Below are positions 36,801 to 49,525 of a stretch of 64,000 nt of DNA, piece by piece. This DNA comes from Stenopsyche tienmushanensis (taxonomy: Eukaryota > Arthropoda > Insecta > Trichoptera > Stenopsychidae). A program made the position numbers and the translations under genes. The notes below the pieces were generated by a model that was not told the origin of the DNA, made no database searches, and was given only the letters and a program-made list of their open reading frames with translations. How positions within the stretch are numbered: the first letter of the stretch is position 1; each line of letters begins with the position of its first letter. The DNA lies in the NCBI GenBank assembly GCA_008973525.1, contig WACJ01000116.1, positions 959,941 to 1,023,940 on the forward strand. The letters are read 5' to 3'.

Positions 36801-39800
36801 GGTTGTTGAAAGCCTATTAACGCTATAATAATTAAAGGGGGGTAAAATCAGTTTCTCTGATAGACTATAGGGATAACGAAAATAAAAAGGTTAGGAACCG
36901 CTGATATAGGATGTGGTCAATATATGCTATAAATATTTGTGGTTTATGAATCTTCAGTTCACGGCTAAAATTAACATAAGTTCATAACATTTTACATCTT
37001 TACCGAGATAATATATACAATCTCCAGGTAAATAATCATTTAATTTTATTTAAACCTAATCTTTACATTTTTAATACAAAGATCAGCTTTATGACAAAGT
37101 TTAGATTTACAAATCAGTTCTTAAATAAGTATATTAATAGACAAAAATTGGAGATTGATTTATTGGTATAATTACAAAATATACGCTATATATTTAAAAA
37201 AAAATACTGATAGCACTGATAACATTCAGTGATATATTAGTTGTTTGTACATATTATCTATAAATAGTTTACTCGTTTTTATCAATTATATCTTATGTCA
37301 AGGATATAAAGGAGACATGAGATCAAATCCAGTGCCAAATATTAATAATGCATTAGCCAAACGCGCAGTACATTATTTAGTTTCGTTATTTGAACTCATA
37401 ATCAATGGCATATGCTTTGTATTCGTCATTATTCAAAGCTAAAACTATATTGTATTGGAAAAGACAATAAAAACAATGACGGCATTAACACTACGCTATA
37501 AATTTGTCAACGCATTGTAAGTTCTTGAATTTTATAACCTAATTATGATGCAAATTATACGCTGCGAGTTAGCTTCAACATTTTAAATGATATATGTATT
37601 CATTTAAAAAAAAATTGAATGCATACATATCAACACTTACAATTCTGTGTCGATTCAAACGAGGAAGCAAATTAATTAAATCCAATATGACTGAAGCACC
37701 AAGAATTGCATTGTTCATCCTACTATTCAAAAGAGAATATATTAAGTTCAACTATTGAATTGATTTCCTTGGATGGAAATAAATGAAATGCTAGGAATGC
37801 AGGCACCCTTCGATAAAATTGTCACGTAAGCGGGGGAGGTATTTATGGAATTCATTTCATACGATGGAGAAGGAATTTTCATTGAGTGGAAGACGAGTTC
37901 ATTCTTCTCGCTTATTGAATTCTCAGCAGATGCCTTTGGTCGACATACATTTAATTTTGAATATTAAATTTTTGCCTTTACAAATATATAATCAAATAAT
38001 AAAAACACAAACGTTCACCAATTACTATATATTTATAGTATTTTGTCTCAGCTAACAATATTATTTGCACCGAGGATCCAGCGATACGACAATTTTCCTG
38101 TTTTAATACAACTTTTTATTTGGACAAAGGTAAAGATTGTGTTTATATATTTTTTTTCCTCAATTTATATTGGCATTTTTAAAAATACGGCAGAGAGAAT
38201 GAATATTTAATTAAGGTACAGAGTCAAAAAAGTAAACGCCAGATACACGAGATTTTTTTATGACAGTAAGTAAATTAAAACGGCAAAATAAAATGTATAA
38301 ATGTACAAGGTTCAAATATAAATCGTATGACCTTTCCAATCATTCCTGTCAATACGACGCGCTTAAAAATCTGTGCCACATCAGAAAATGGCAATAAATT
38401 AATCGGTGCAATTTAAAATACGCATAAAATAATTCCTTAAAATCTAAAATATCCTCTAAAAATACTGTCTTTTTGTCTGATCATTAATTTGTCATCTGGA
38501 ATGTGGAAAATAATTGGTTCAGAGGAATTGAATTGGTGCAGATAAAGAGCATAAAACATGCGTCAAGTTGTGGCGCAGTGAACATCTTGAAAATTATTTG
38601 TGTCCAGTAATTCAATATTATTTTTATAGTACGTATATTTTTACATTTTATCCATTTTTCGTTTTACATCTTTTTAATAACCCACAACAGGCGAACTCAG
38701 ACATAAGTCTATCATGTATTTATGGATAGGTTTTATACCAATCCAACCCTCGATGAAGAACTCTTGAAAAGAAAATGTTTTCTTACTGGCACGATAATGA
38801 CCTACAGAAAGGGTTTACCTAATCATATAAAAGAAACCAAGATTAGCTGCGGGACGAAAGATAGCATACAGAAAACAAGATACTTTATTAGCTAAGTTAA
38901 GTTAAATATCGTAGATGCACTGAGAATCGAAGATGTAGGGAATTGCCCAAAAAGAAAAAGCATTCATTTCGAACATATCACTGAAAAAAAGCATAGAAGA
39001 CTTTGTGATTAGCAACGTTTTAGGATTTTTCCAGATACTGAGTATCTCATCACAGTTTTTGAATAAAGATATTATCCTTGGGAAGATGACTCTTGAGGTT
39101 GCAAAGAAAATGATCCATTCTAAGCGTGATTTTGCTGAGAGTATCCTGAATATACAAACTGTTCTTGAAGTCATCAAAGTCATGATAATTTTGAAGCATA
39201 AAACAGTATATCTATGACTACTTAATGTTGTGCATCATAAAAATGATCATTAAAGAATTCAATTAAAAAAATTTTTATTGCTTTCATACATCTTATCATC
39301 CTCTGGCTGTCTTATCACACTTTTCCGATAATTTAATAAAGCGCATGGTCATCCTAACAACCACCACTTAAGAGCTCCATAAGAGACGACGTTAAACTCC
39401 TCGACAGGCGCAACGTCATGATAAATTTATGTCGCAATAAATGCTATATGGGCACAGTGAAATCAACAGCGAACATCAAATTAAGCAACATCAATTTAAA
39501 TACAAGATTTGACAGTTGCGAAATGTTCCAATTTGGGTGATTTTCAGACAATTACAAATTTATTATTTTTTACCGTTGGACTTTTAACAGTCTGCGATTG
39601 GTTGGAATAAGAATTTCTGCTTGAATCCGGTGATTTTATGCTGCAATATCAATATCGACCGAAATTCGAAATAACCGGTTTTATCTGGACGTATATCTTG
39701 ATGTCCATAATAATACGATGGACTAATATCAGATCGAATGGAAAAGTGAAGCAGCCCCATGTGTACCAAATTCAAATCTAAGTTATTCTACATGATTAGA

Positions 39801-42800
39801 ACTAGTTTGTACTGAGATTATTATGAAATGGTGGATTTATTGAAGTAGTTAACACTAAAACCGACACATCTGCTTTAGGGGGATCGCCAAAAATACCCTG
39901 AGTCGATATATCGGCTTTTCTTAATTATTTTTTTGTTTTAACATTTATATCGGTTCGATTACGGTTTTCATTCCGGAAAAATAACGGTTTTACCGGTTAT
40001 CGGTTTCATTCTGGTTCGAAGTCCTGTTTCAGAGCGCCTGAATGTGTTCATCTTTATCTTGATAAGGTGGCTTTTATCAGACTCGACTTTTTTCAGCTTG
40101 TGATAGCATTGGATTTGTTTTTCATTTTTCACTCACGTTTACAAAAAAAAATTGTCAACCATACGAATGCCATCACGAATTTAAAAAAAACATGGTTCAA
40201 TTAATGGCGCTGCTAATTGGTCAACACTTCAGATCCGCAATGACTGCTTGTATTTTGGTGACCCAAGTAGATAATTATGGTTGCCCAATATTTCTCAATC
40301 CTATTTTATATTTATGCGTCTTCTTTCTATGAATCGTCTAAAAGAATATTCAGCATGCATTTAAGAATTATTACACTGTGAGGAAATATTTTTGTTGTTG
40401 AAGAATATGAATATATAGAATTGATTGTGTTGAATCAAAAAATAGTGAAAGTCATCACAAAACTAAAAAAAGATAGAATGCGAAATGATAATGAAAAAAT
40501 AGAGATACGAAGCTTTTGCCAAAGATAACTAAAAACAAACGTTTGTTTGCATTAGTTTAGATAACATCTTTAATGCACAATTTTGTATGCACAACTCAAG
40601 TTAAGGCAAACAAAATTCACTTGACCGTACATGTACGGTCACACTCTTCTAATCTTCTATTTTCATTGACATCCTGTCTAGGACAGGAGAAAACAGATCA
40701 AATAAGGCCCCGAAAATGCTACAAAAATCTATAAAAGAGGACGGAGTGACCACAAGGTCTGTGTGTCCGTCCGGTCCGCTTTTCGGACCGCTGACATTAC
40801 GCACGAGGACGCCAAACCCGAACATGTCTACAGAACGATTACGAACTCTCATTACAAAACGAAGTAGTCCGAAGAAGACTGACGGGTGGGTTGTTTAAAT
40901 TTAACAATTGGTCAAAACTATTGTTGTCTTTATTATGTTTAAGCGATAACGAAGAAAAGAGTCAATCAGTGTTGATTCATGAAAAGTAGAACGGTCAAGT
41001 AAAAAAAAACCATGTGCATATTTCGACTGGGTCTCAGTGCTCATGAATTCCGGGATTAGCAAACGTAATCCAGAAAAATTCGGAATTTAAATTTTTATCT
41101 AACAGAAATCGTATACCTCACCAGCGCGATAAAGGCTACTAAATCGAGACATTCAAGCCTGGGCGCATGGAAACAGTGGCGTAACTACCAATTGACGAGC
41201 TTAGGCCGACGCCTAGGGGCAGTAACTGTCTAATCTATGTATAAATATATATACAGTGCATATATGTTATTCAAATTGTCATTTTAACCTTTCCCTATCG
41301 GTGATGTATTTACTACACCTCGACTCTAATAATGGGAATATCGATATGAAATATAATAGATACGGGGTTCAGAATTTTTGTATTCCTCCGTAATATAATT
41401 ACGAATCACATCAAAGCATTATAGTGTATAAGTATTAATCTGCAGCGACGGAAATAAATAATTTGTCGGGGAATCGGAAATTTTGCGAGTTTTATTCCGT
41501 GATTCAGCAGAAAGGAATTTTATCAGTCACATTGATGATGATGATACGAAAATGGGGGCTCACGCGGTCATCAATTCGAACTAGCATTTAAATATGTGAT
41601 GACGATACCTCCAACGAGTGTGGAGGCTGAGCGTGCATTTTCAGCAGCAGGCTGCATGGCTCGGGATTGGATTCCCTAGAAATAATCCAAATCTTATGCC
41701 ATAGTAATATATAACAGAAAGTGTTATAGATCCGAGCTCCACAGCCTTTTATCTTCAATGGCAATCTAAGAAATTTACTACATATTTATTTAAGAGTCTA
41801 GCATAGCATGAAATATCATTTTTTAATTCAATGCATATCAAACTCCGAAGAAGAATGGATCTACAAAGAATTTGATTCAGCGTCGCATCGATTTGCGGTA
41901 TTTCATCATTTCTTTACCTCACTCGAAAATTATCTTTCATAAAAACAGGTTTTCCTTAGTGCGTAGAACGTATTATAATAAAAAAAATATAACGTGACGT
42001 AAACACGTACATCATTATCCACTGTCATATTTGTAATTTAAATAGCGATTATTTTCGTCTAAACATTTTTACGGGCCATAGGATCGTGAAAAGTACATTA
42101 ATCAACTCGGTCGTTGATCGGATTTATTGGACAAAGGTCTTTCCAATTTACTTGACTACAGTTCACAGTTGAGCAGTCGCTTCGTCAATACAATTCCAAG
42201 GCGATCCTCGTTCATCTTTCTTTCGTTCGCCTTGCCATACATCCGATGTTGTTTTGGCCGACGTCTTCATGTTAACAAGCGTACGTCATCGTCGATAAAA
42301 CGTCTGTCGTCAACTAAAACTCATTTTTGCAGTGTATTCATGTCGACGAAAAGACGAGATAAAATAAATCATAAAATGTCCCCTCGTTAAAATGATAACT
42401 TTATATTGGACAATTCCTGCTGAACCGTATTTGAAATAAGGTCATGACTTCTTGCAAATACAAATACAAACTTCCTATGCAAAAAAATGAGAATTCAGAC
42501 CTGTTTGATCAAATGTAATTTGCATTTGAACATTGAACGCCGTTAACCTACAACCGAACCCCACTCGTCAGATTCTAGGCATTTCAATGCGAATCACTGT
42601 GGAAAAGCAAGCATAAAAATATCAGATATACCATTGAGACCAAGCATGGACCCAAATTGCTGTATGACTTCATGTTTGATGAGTATTTAAAATATATATA
42701 TATATATGCAACGCACTGTACAGCATTCTATTCGTTGGTGTTATTCATTCAATAATAGTAACCATCTATTAATTCCATTATAACCTTGTATGAGATGCGA

Positions 42801-45800
42801 TGTGTTCATGACGTGAAATTTAGGCTACAAGGCAAACCACCTGAATGAACCTCCTAAAATACATATAAATAAAAATCTAATTAGCATATTCCCACAATAT
42901 AAGCAAGTTTCGGTGCAACATTTAAAGACAGTGACGATTGAAACTTGCAGACATGCTGCCAATTGTGAGGAATGCCACTTCATCTTTTGAGAAAAACGTT
43001 CAATAAGAAGTTCAACCAAAAGTTTTTTAAAAAAATACTATGATAGAAAGTGTCTAGACTTTGTGTTGCTTCCTGTGATCGTACAGATCATAGAAAAAGC
43101 CCTAAACGAGAACGGAATGACCACAAAGTTTGTATGTCCAATCGGTCCGTTTTTTGGACCGCTGATGAATGAGCGCCGGCTGGATCAACCCAATGTTTGA
43201 GCGATAACGATGACGAAAAGAGGGATTAGACAACTTAGTATATATTATGAAAACGGACATCGTCAATCATCAATCAGTGTTGACTCGTGTAAAGTAGAAT
43301 GGTCGAGTAATATAAAAACCATATGCAACTCTCGACCGGGTCGGTATTCTGCGCTTTGCACCCCAAGCCCGGTTGAACCCGTGGTGGGCACACGCATAAA
43401 CTTAGATGCTTTATTCGAATGTCCGCCATTTATTGTCCGTACAAATCTACTTATCTATCAGGAGCGCGCAGCGTGTATGAAGCTTGTACATAAATAAATA
43501 AACAGCGTCGATAGCGCACAATATTCCTTTGGGTTATCGATCTATACAATCGTACGATGTTGGCAAGACACTCTTCGTCTCTGTCTCTCTCCGAGCTCAA
43601 CATATAAAAATGTTCTTATTAAATCACTGGAATTCGATCGCAAATACGCGACTGAACTCCCTACAAGATAAAAAAAAACGTGTGCATCGATGAATATAAA
43701 AGGGTCGTTATATGAAAAGAACACCGCAAACGCTATAGGAAAAAATATATAGAAGCGTTGACTGTTAACAATTTAAATAACCTTTTACGCAATTTCTAAA
43801 TAGGTATTCTATGTCGGCTGAGATTATTAAGCTATGTTTTTTCACGTTTGTTGGCTTGTGACGATTTATTAACTACTATTTTTACAAAATTGAGCATATT
43901 ATCAGAGTTTCCCTGATGCACCTTGATGAGAAGCTTCAAAGCTCGACTATCTCAATGCATTGACTTACGGTAGATCTTATATGTAAAAATCAATATTTGT
44001 TCATATTTATAATAAAACCAACAAAATATCATTTATACTTTTCCCTTATTATCATTCAATTTCAATAAATGTACATATTCATTATCGGAAAGAAAATAAA
44101 TTTTATTCTTTCTATCACACCTTATTAAACAAGATAACTCTGATATCTCCTATACTGTTTTTTTAAAAATAAGGTAGTTTCCCTGCCACACTCTATATAT
44201 GCAGGCGTAGGGAAATCTATAAAACTAGCAGCTTGAATTCCATACCGACAAGTCAACAGCAGATCTAATTTCATGTCGAAACTCAACATTCCAGACAAAT
44301 TAATAAATTCAACAAAATTTGTTAATAAAAAGTATGCATCATGACAATCAAAATTGACAAATATCATCGATAAATCCTCTGATGATACTTGGCATAATCA
44401 ATGGCGCTGACCCTCTAACCAGTTCAAGGCCCATCCCAGGCTATTGCACCAATGATGTCGATGGCGACATTAGATGAAACTCATCAAAGAATTTTACTCA
44501 AATTATTCGATTACTGTGTAACGTTAACGCTTTTTAGAATATTCGCATCTGAATTTTAGATGAGAAATTGTTTTTTTCATATATCATTGTAATCAATATA
44601 AAAAAATTCTTGACATGTGAGCTGCGATTTGGATGTTGAAATGTGAGAGAAAAAAATCAATCGCCGATGAAAAAATTAATTAATTAGCGCTTATAATACT
44701 TAAACCATGAGATGCAAAAATAAATCTGAGCCAATCCAATCAATGGACTTTGTAATACAGATAACGCATTCTACTAGGTAACACGACATTTGATTGATGA
44801 TAATGTTCCATTTTGCAGTGCACATGTAGCGTATAACGGGTCAAAATTTGCATTATGATACGACAACGAGACATCAAAAATCTAATTGACAGAACAACAA
44901 AATTATAATTGAGAATTAATTATAAGCTTCAAACGCTACCATAATTATTACGTTGATTCGCAATAATTGATAGTACACCAAGACATATAAATCACAGTAA
45001 TAAACATACTCGTTATTTAACATAAAAACTTCATATGCATGTAGAAGTATTTATTAAACGTCGCGATAAAATAATAAAACGTTTTAAGCATTTAAATTTA
45101 TCCTTTGAACTGTGATCTCTTCTACAAAATCGAAGGAAATATAAAACGCAATGTATTAAACAAGAACAAAAGCTTTTCTTCATTTGAATAACAATTCGTA
45201 TGCTCAACCTCGATGCTAGGTTTTGTTAGAATAGGGCGACTAGAATATCTAGTGAATAACCAATTGTCGAGCAGAATAAAATTTAACATGGATCAAAGTT
45301 CAAATGTGATATATTCTAAACAAGATGAGGAAAATATAAGCTAACATTTAAAATTAAATAGACGTATGAATAATAAAGGAATGAGTTAGTTTTTCATCAA
45401 TACGATATAGCAAATATTATGATCTAATTTTAAATGATTCTCATACATTTCTCATACACAATGATAGCGTTGAGCAAAAATGTATTTTGTCGTTATCCAT
45501 AAATGTGTTTTATTTGCATTTTTATTGTTCTTTTTGTGCTAAAATTACAATGCAAATCTATTTAATTTGTTCATACGCCATTGGTGTTCATTCAAAAACG
45601 TTTTTTATCCGTCTACATAAAATATAATGTGTTCTTTTGTATTACACCATATGGTTAAATATTGCATGGAAGCGCGGAGATAATAATGTCAACTATCTTT
45701 AATGATCGATCAGTTTGATAATACAATGGAAAATCTCATAGCGAATGATGAAATATGATTCAATTATAAACATACAAATCGGGCGATGTAAGATGGTCTA

Positions 45801-46426
45801 TATAAAAATAGCCATTATGAATGTCAATAATAAAAAAGTAACATTTACAGAGTGATGAACTTGTGATATGAAGAAAATTTCAAAGGAAAAAAATCAATTA
45901 GCATATCAATATATTAGAAATGATTTATAAATCGTGTCAAGTCTTTATCAAAATTATAATATATATTTTAAATTGAGATTAATACAATTAAGCAAATCGG
46001 TCTAAAATAAATGGTTTTATTAGATTTTAAAATAATTTGCTTCATTATTCAAGACAAATATATTTTAAGAACCGGTGTTGCAGTGTGTTACAAATGAAAA
46101 TTACACCACATAAATTAACAATCATATGATATAAAAACCCTATTTGTTATTCCTATCGAAAGACAATAGTCTAAATCGAGTCCAATGTCATAAAAGATGT
46201 TCATAAATTCGAAAATCGAAAAGTTGTTATTTGACATGTACACAAGAGCGACGATTATGTAAGATGACGCACGTGCAGAGTGTAAGCAATTTAAAGTGTA
46301 AGCGAAACTTACCTCTCCGAGAAACTTGGTCACATCGTAGACACAATTGTGGATGACGATCCAGGTGCTGCGGTTGTCGTTATGGGAGCTCACTTCGTCT
46401 CGCGTGAACTGTTTTTGTTCGGCCAT
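33839..46426 (-). CDS. Cyt-b5: cytochrome b5, tail-anchored
   Basis: Exons 46426-46313, 36663-36575, 36490-36383 and 33914-33839; 387 nt, 128 residues, all phases agree. Exon 1 begins [17 protein letters not shown] and ends [10 protein letters not shown]; exon 2 starts [20 protein letters not shown] and contains VGHSSDAR. These supply both axial heme histidines (HPGG and GHS). Exon 3 gives the [16 protein letters not shown] stretch, and exon 4 a single membrane anchor, [20 protein letters not shown], with a two-residue tail. Known role: membrane-anchored electron donor to fatty-acid desaturases, elongases and some P450s on the endoplasmic reticulum. Size is typical. Intron 1 is 9.6 kb and full of repeats. 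Divergent from the CISD3-like gene, with 540 bp between start codons. Confidence 0.95.
34386..34491. mobile_element. MITE of the piggyBac-like-transposase-associated family (106 bp)
   Basis: Ends CAGGATGTGGCAGAGAAACT and, inverted, a matching GTGCGGCGGGGAAACTTCCT; TA occurs on both sides (34384-34385, 34492-34493). The same terminal repeats bound the larger element at 59577-60138. It lies in intron 3 of cytochrome b5. Confidence 0.65.
34780..34915 (-). repeat. family B fragment
   Basis: Short copy around the hairpin core (CCGGTCCGTTTTTCAGACCG) preceded by GGCCACAAGGTCTGTGTATC, in intron 3 of cytochrome b5. Confidence 0.6.
34916..36374. other. cytochrome b5 intron 3, no other gene seen
   Basis: AT-rich, long A and T runs, no coding signal. 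If intron 3 is not spliced, the frame leaving exon 3 meets TAA within five codons (RCKMS, stop), which would give a form lacking the membrane anchor. Confidence 0.5.
36664..38689. other. cytochrome b5 intron 1, 3' part
   Basis: No exon seen. A solo hAT-type end (GGAACCGCTGATATAGGA, about 36889-36906) resembles the right terminus at 7430. Confidence 0.5.
38696..38896 (+). mobile_element. piggyBac-like transposase fragment
   Basis: Frame reads [20 protein letters not shown] then [19 protein letters not shown], the piggyBac block after the second catalytic Asp (family pattern DNYYTSxxLxxxLxxxxxxxTGTxRxNRKGLP). Nearly identical to the copy at 59888-60133 (minus). No flanking terminal repeats seen here. 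Confidence 0.8.
38897..40624. other. cytochrome b5 intron 1, middle part
   Basis: 39840-40030 contains repeated CGGTT words (ACCGGTTATCGGTTTCATTC) typical of a decayed hAT-family repeat, not classified further. Other frames (for example 38902-39217 on both strands) match nothing I know. Confidence 0.4.
40625..41173 (-). repeat. family B copy
   Basis: Hairpin core CCGGTCCGCTTTTCGGACCG at 40770-40789, then GCGATAACGAAGAAAAGAGT and GTGTTGATTCATGAAAAGTA, truncated before the hAT-type terminus. Directly abuts the hAT-2 element, in the same relative arrangement as the inverted pair 24000-25130. Confidence 0.7.
41174..41690 (+). mobile_element. hAT-2 deleted copy
   Basis: Begins CAGTGGCGTAACTACCAATT. 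Contains GACTCTAATAATGGGAATAT, AATAATTTGTCGGG and the transposase scrap [19 protein letters not shown]. The downstream flank CTCGGGATTGGATTCCCTA also follows the 24000 copy, so both derive from one deletion derivative. In cytochrome b5 intron 1. Confidence 0.8.
41691..43074. other. cytochrome b5 intron 1, unclassified
   Basis: Contains an open frame (42127-42390, plus) rich in Ser and Arg with no recognised domain and no splice support, and a (TA)n tract near 42693-42708. I see no gene. Confidence 0.45.
43075..43710. repeat. family B fragment followed by family C fragment
   Basis: 43075-43390 carries CGGTCCGTTTTTTGGACCG and GTGTTGACTCGTGTAAAGTA, ending near TTGCACCCCAAGCCCGG. From 43391 family C follows (GAATGTCCGCCATTTATTG; TCGATCTATACAATCGTACG). 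In cytochrome b5 intron 1. Confidence 0.65.
43711..46312. other. cytochrome b5 intron 1, 5' part
   Basis: AT-rich. A single terminal repeat of the CAG..GGCAGGGAAAC family, inverted (AAGGTAGTTTCCCTGCCACA), lies at 44171-44190 without a partner. No other structure recognised. Confidence 0.5.
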
Positions 46427-46966
46427 GGCGACACTACGACTCGAGACAACTTCCGACTGACAGCTCCAAGCGCAAATGACACGACGAAAATGAAACGGCT
46501 ACCGAGTATAATCGCTTATCAGCCAACTACCAATGCTCTCCCACTTTTCCCCTATGATAATTTTGCGCATAAAATCTATAAATATTTTTCAAATTTATTT
46601 GCGCAGTTCTGTTTTTATAGGACCGTTGCCAATCATTTATATATATAAATAGATTTAAATCCAATAAGTTTCATTTATTTATCCAATTGCTTAATATCGG
46701 GTCTACCGATAAAAATATCCAATACGGCTAAATTTAAATATAATAAAACAAATGTATAACACTGATTTATTTCAACATCAAAAATATATATCTTCTTATG
46801 TTGCATTCATAGCGACATAATTTTATTTTGCTATTTGTTTTTCATAATTTTAGTTTTATTTAAACAAAAAAATAAAATCGCCGTCCCGTACAGGCGTCGG
46901 AATCTTGCATCAAAATTATCATCGAAGGCTGTCAAACGCGATTTGAATAAGTAACACGCTACCACA
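46427..46966. promoter_or_regulatory. divergent intergenic region between cytochrome b5 and the CISD3-like gene
   Basis: 540 bp between the two start codons, which point away from each other. The 80 bp next to the cytochrome b5 start (GACACTACGACTCGAGACAA) is GC-richer than the rest. Shared promoter use is an inference from geometry; no TATA box assigned. Confidence 0.5.
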
Positions 46967-47550
46967 ATGTATTCGATCATTTCACGCAATGCAGCGCGAA
47001 ATATCGACATAAAATATGTGACATTAGCATATGTAATTTGTATTTGATCTTGTATTATCAAAATTCCAGCGTATCTATATTTGTAAGGTTATGTAAAAAA
47101 CATTTGATTTCAGCCAAAGTACTTCAGCTCGAAAAAAGTTCCGCTGCCCGAAAATACAATCGGTGATGTTTACAGTGCCGTTTCACAGGAAACCAATGGA
47201 GAAATATACGACAAAAAACCATTCAAAATGAGGCTGGAAGCAGGGAAACGATACAATTGGTGCCTCTGCGGAAGATCGCATACGCAACCTCTGTGCGATC
47301 AATCGCACAGAGATATATATGTCAAAGTTAAACAAAAGTAATTTTAAAGTTTATCAAGATATATATTTTATAATTACTGAATCAAATAATTTAATTCTCA
47401 TATATTCGCTTGTATTTCAGGCCTATAAGTTTCGTCGTTAACGAAACAAAAGAATATTGGCTTTGTAATTGTAAACAAACTAAACGTCGACCATTCTGTG
47501 ATGGCACACATAAACAGCAGTTTGTTCAGGAGGCAAACGTAAAAGTATAA
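46967..47550 (+). CDS. CISD3: CISD3-like mitochondrial protein with two CDGSH iron-sulfur domains
   Basis: Exons 46967-47032, 47114-47337 and 47421-47550; 420 nt, 139 residues. Exon 1 encodes MYSIISRNAARNIDIKYV, a basic amphipathic presequence-like start with A at -3; it could end at either of two phase-0 donors (before 47018 or 47033). The body has PKYFSSKKVPLPEN, GKRYNWCLCGRSHTQPLCDQ then SH (first domain), and EYWLCNCKQTKRRPFCDGTH (second domain). Human CISD3 carries the same pair, WCVCGRSKKQPFCDGSH and CTCKATQRPPYCDGTH. Each domain should bind a 2Fe-2S cluster with three Cys and one His. The first has Gln where Gly is usual (CDQSH). Known location: mitochondrial matrix. Divergent neighbour of cytochrome b5. 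Confidence 0.9.
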
Positions 47551-48149
47551 AAACGCTCGAGTCGTGCGCTGTAGAATTTGTTATAGTATTGATATATTCG
47601 TTATATTTGATAAATACACAAAAATCCAATATGTTTTTTTCATTTTAAAATCACCAAAACTGAAATAAACTGATCTGTGACCGGATCTAATATGATGTGA
47701 TGGTTTTTATATGGTCCTACAGTCGACTTCATCTTGCTGCTGATGATGATAATGATAATAAACGGTGATATTTCGGCATATGATATCTATGTATATTAAT
47801 CAACTTGAGGAAGCAAAGTGAAATAGAACATTTTGAAAATTAGTCGAAAAACAACCAAAAATGGACAATCATTCGTGAATATTCATTGCTTGTCATTATA
47901 ATGAAACATTCTAGTCATAAAAAATATTAAGCTGAATGCTTTAAAATACACTTTAGATGAAATTGTAGCTTTCAATCAATCACCTTTGGCAAATAAATGA
48001 TATTTGAGAAATCTACCAAGAAATTGTATGTTTTCATTTATTTTGGAATTATTGTATTCTATACATTTTAGATAAACCTCACTAAACTGAGATTAATATT
48101 ACCAGAAAAAATGGCATTTTACAAGGATCGCCGACTCGTGTAGGTCTTT
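47551..48149. other. intergenic, downstream of the CISD3-like gene
   Basis: AT-rich; probably includes the 3' UTR. A short GATGATGATAATGATAATAA tract near 47740-47759. No gene seen. Confidence 0.5.
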
Positions 48150-48840
48150 ATGCAATAATGAGCACCTTATGCTCATTCAGTTGATTCTTTTTTCTAGGTC
48201 ATGGACCATATATCTTTTCAGCCTAGGCGTCCCGGAGGTTTGGTTAGTTAGCTCTTTGACCAGGCGGTTGCGGTGTGTGTTTAGTCTTTGTTTGTATTTT
48301 TGACTGTGGCTTTCAATCTCCTGTTTCACTGTAGATATGTTTAGTTCCCTGTGTATGATGTCGTTTGTCACGTACCATGGACCATTGCCTATAGTAGACA
48401 GCACTTTGGACTGAAAGTGTTGGAAAATGTCAATATTGGAGGTCGATGCGGTACCCCAGAGCTGTATTCCAGTACATCCAAATAGGTTTTAGTATGGTTT
48501 TGTATATAAGTATTTTATTTTCTAGGGACAGTTCCGATTTTCGGCCCATCAGCCAGTATAGCATTCTCATTTTAATTTTTTAGTTACTCTCTTTTCTTAC
48601 TGATGTGCGTTTTCCATGTTAAGCTTCTGTCCAGGTGCATACCGTCATTTACAGTCATTTAGTGAGACAGGAGAACATGTCTCTTTTTTGTTGGTGAAAG
48701 TAACGTGGGTAGATTTGTTTTCATTAGCCTTTATGCGCCACTTCTTGAGCCATTTTTGTATGTTGTTGAGATCATGCTGGAAAAGTCTTATGCTGAGGAG
48801 AGATGCTGGAGAGTTTTTTATAGCACAGGAATTTTAGCTT
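48150..48840 (-). mobile_element. jockey-type non-LTR retrotransposon fragment, 3' part
   Basis: Minus-strand frame 48404-48177 reads LSTIGNGPWYVTNDIIHREL and continues to a DLEKRIN end; upstream frames carry GIQLWGTAS and, near 48750, WLKKWRIKANENKSTHV. This is the jockey reverse transcriptase C-terminus (family pattern RxIxxAPWYVxNxxLHxDL). It overlaps and closely matches the copy at 63429-64000, so the two are one family. Confidence 0.85.
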
Positions 48841-49525
48841 ATGATTGCTTTATGTAATAAAAGCAATGTAAGCATAAATAACGAAATAAATATGTAGGTT
48901 AACTTTGAATGAACTTAAAACTACTTGTATTTAATTAACTACATTCAATGCTACCTCCGTGCAAATTTTTTTATTGCCTATTTGCAAAGTTAAATACACA
49001 TGAATCAATAAAACTTCGATTTACATTTAAGCCTTATTTATTGAAAGTGTAAATACGTATAAACAATTCTATTAAAAAGATATCAATATATTATAAAACT
49101 ATATAAATAATAAAATACATGCATTTGATCTTGTATCTCTAAAATTGAATGAGATTGACGTTTATTACTTGGCACTATTCATTTGTAAAAATATTCCAAT
49201 TAAATATTATATTAATGTAACTGTGAGTGAATCCTATTTTGATATTTGAGCAATAAACAGCAATATAATGGGAATTTTTCAAAACAACATATTTTGTGAA
49301 TTGTCAAGAATCCTCAATTTTGTTCAAAAAAGTTCTAGGAATGTACAATAATTATGCTGATAATATGACTAAAAATGCTTAAATACGCGATAATAAATTC
49401 ACTTATTAAATGCTTGTCTTCCTAATTTCCTTATCTCTGCTATGGTTAATTATCATTTTGCTTTGTTTTCGATATACGATAAATTACTCAGTTGAAAATA
49501 AAATCTTTCATTCAGAATAATTTTT
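48841..49525. other. intergenic, downstream of NUBPL
   Basis: AT-rich, no gene seen. Includes the presumed 3' UTR of the minus-strand NUBPL gene. Confidence 0.5.

Noticed and set aside
37245..37442. 65-codon hydrophobic frame in cytochrome b5 intron 1
   Set aside because: No family resemblance and no supporting splice sites.
38902..39217. Open frames on both strands after the piggyBac-like scrap, one hydrophobic and receptor-like
   Set aside because: Resemblance to insect chemoreceptors was weak and no neighbouring exons with receptor motifs were found.
42127..42390. 87-codon plus-strand frame in cytochrome b5 intron 1
   Set aside because: Low-complexity Ser/Arg-rich, no domain, no flanking exons found; could be chance.
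46349..46648. 99-codon plus-strand frame upstream of the CISD3-like gene
   Set aside because: Antisense to cytochrome b5 exon 1 and its upstream region; no homology.
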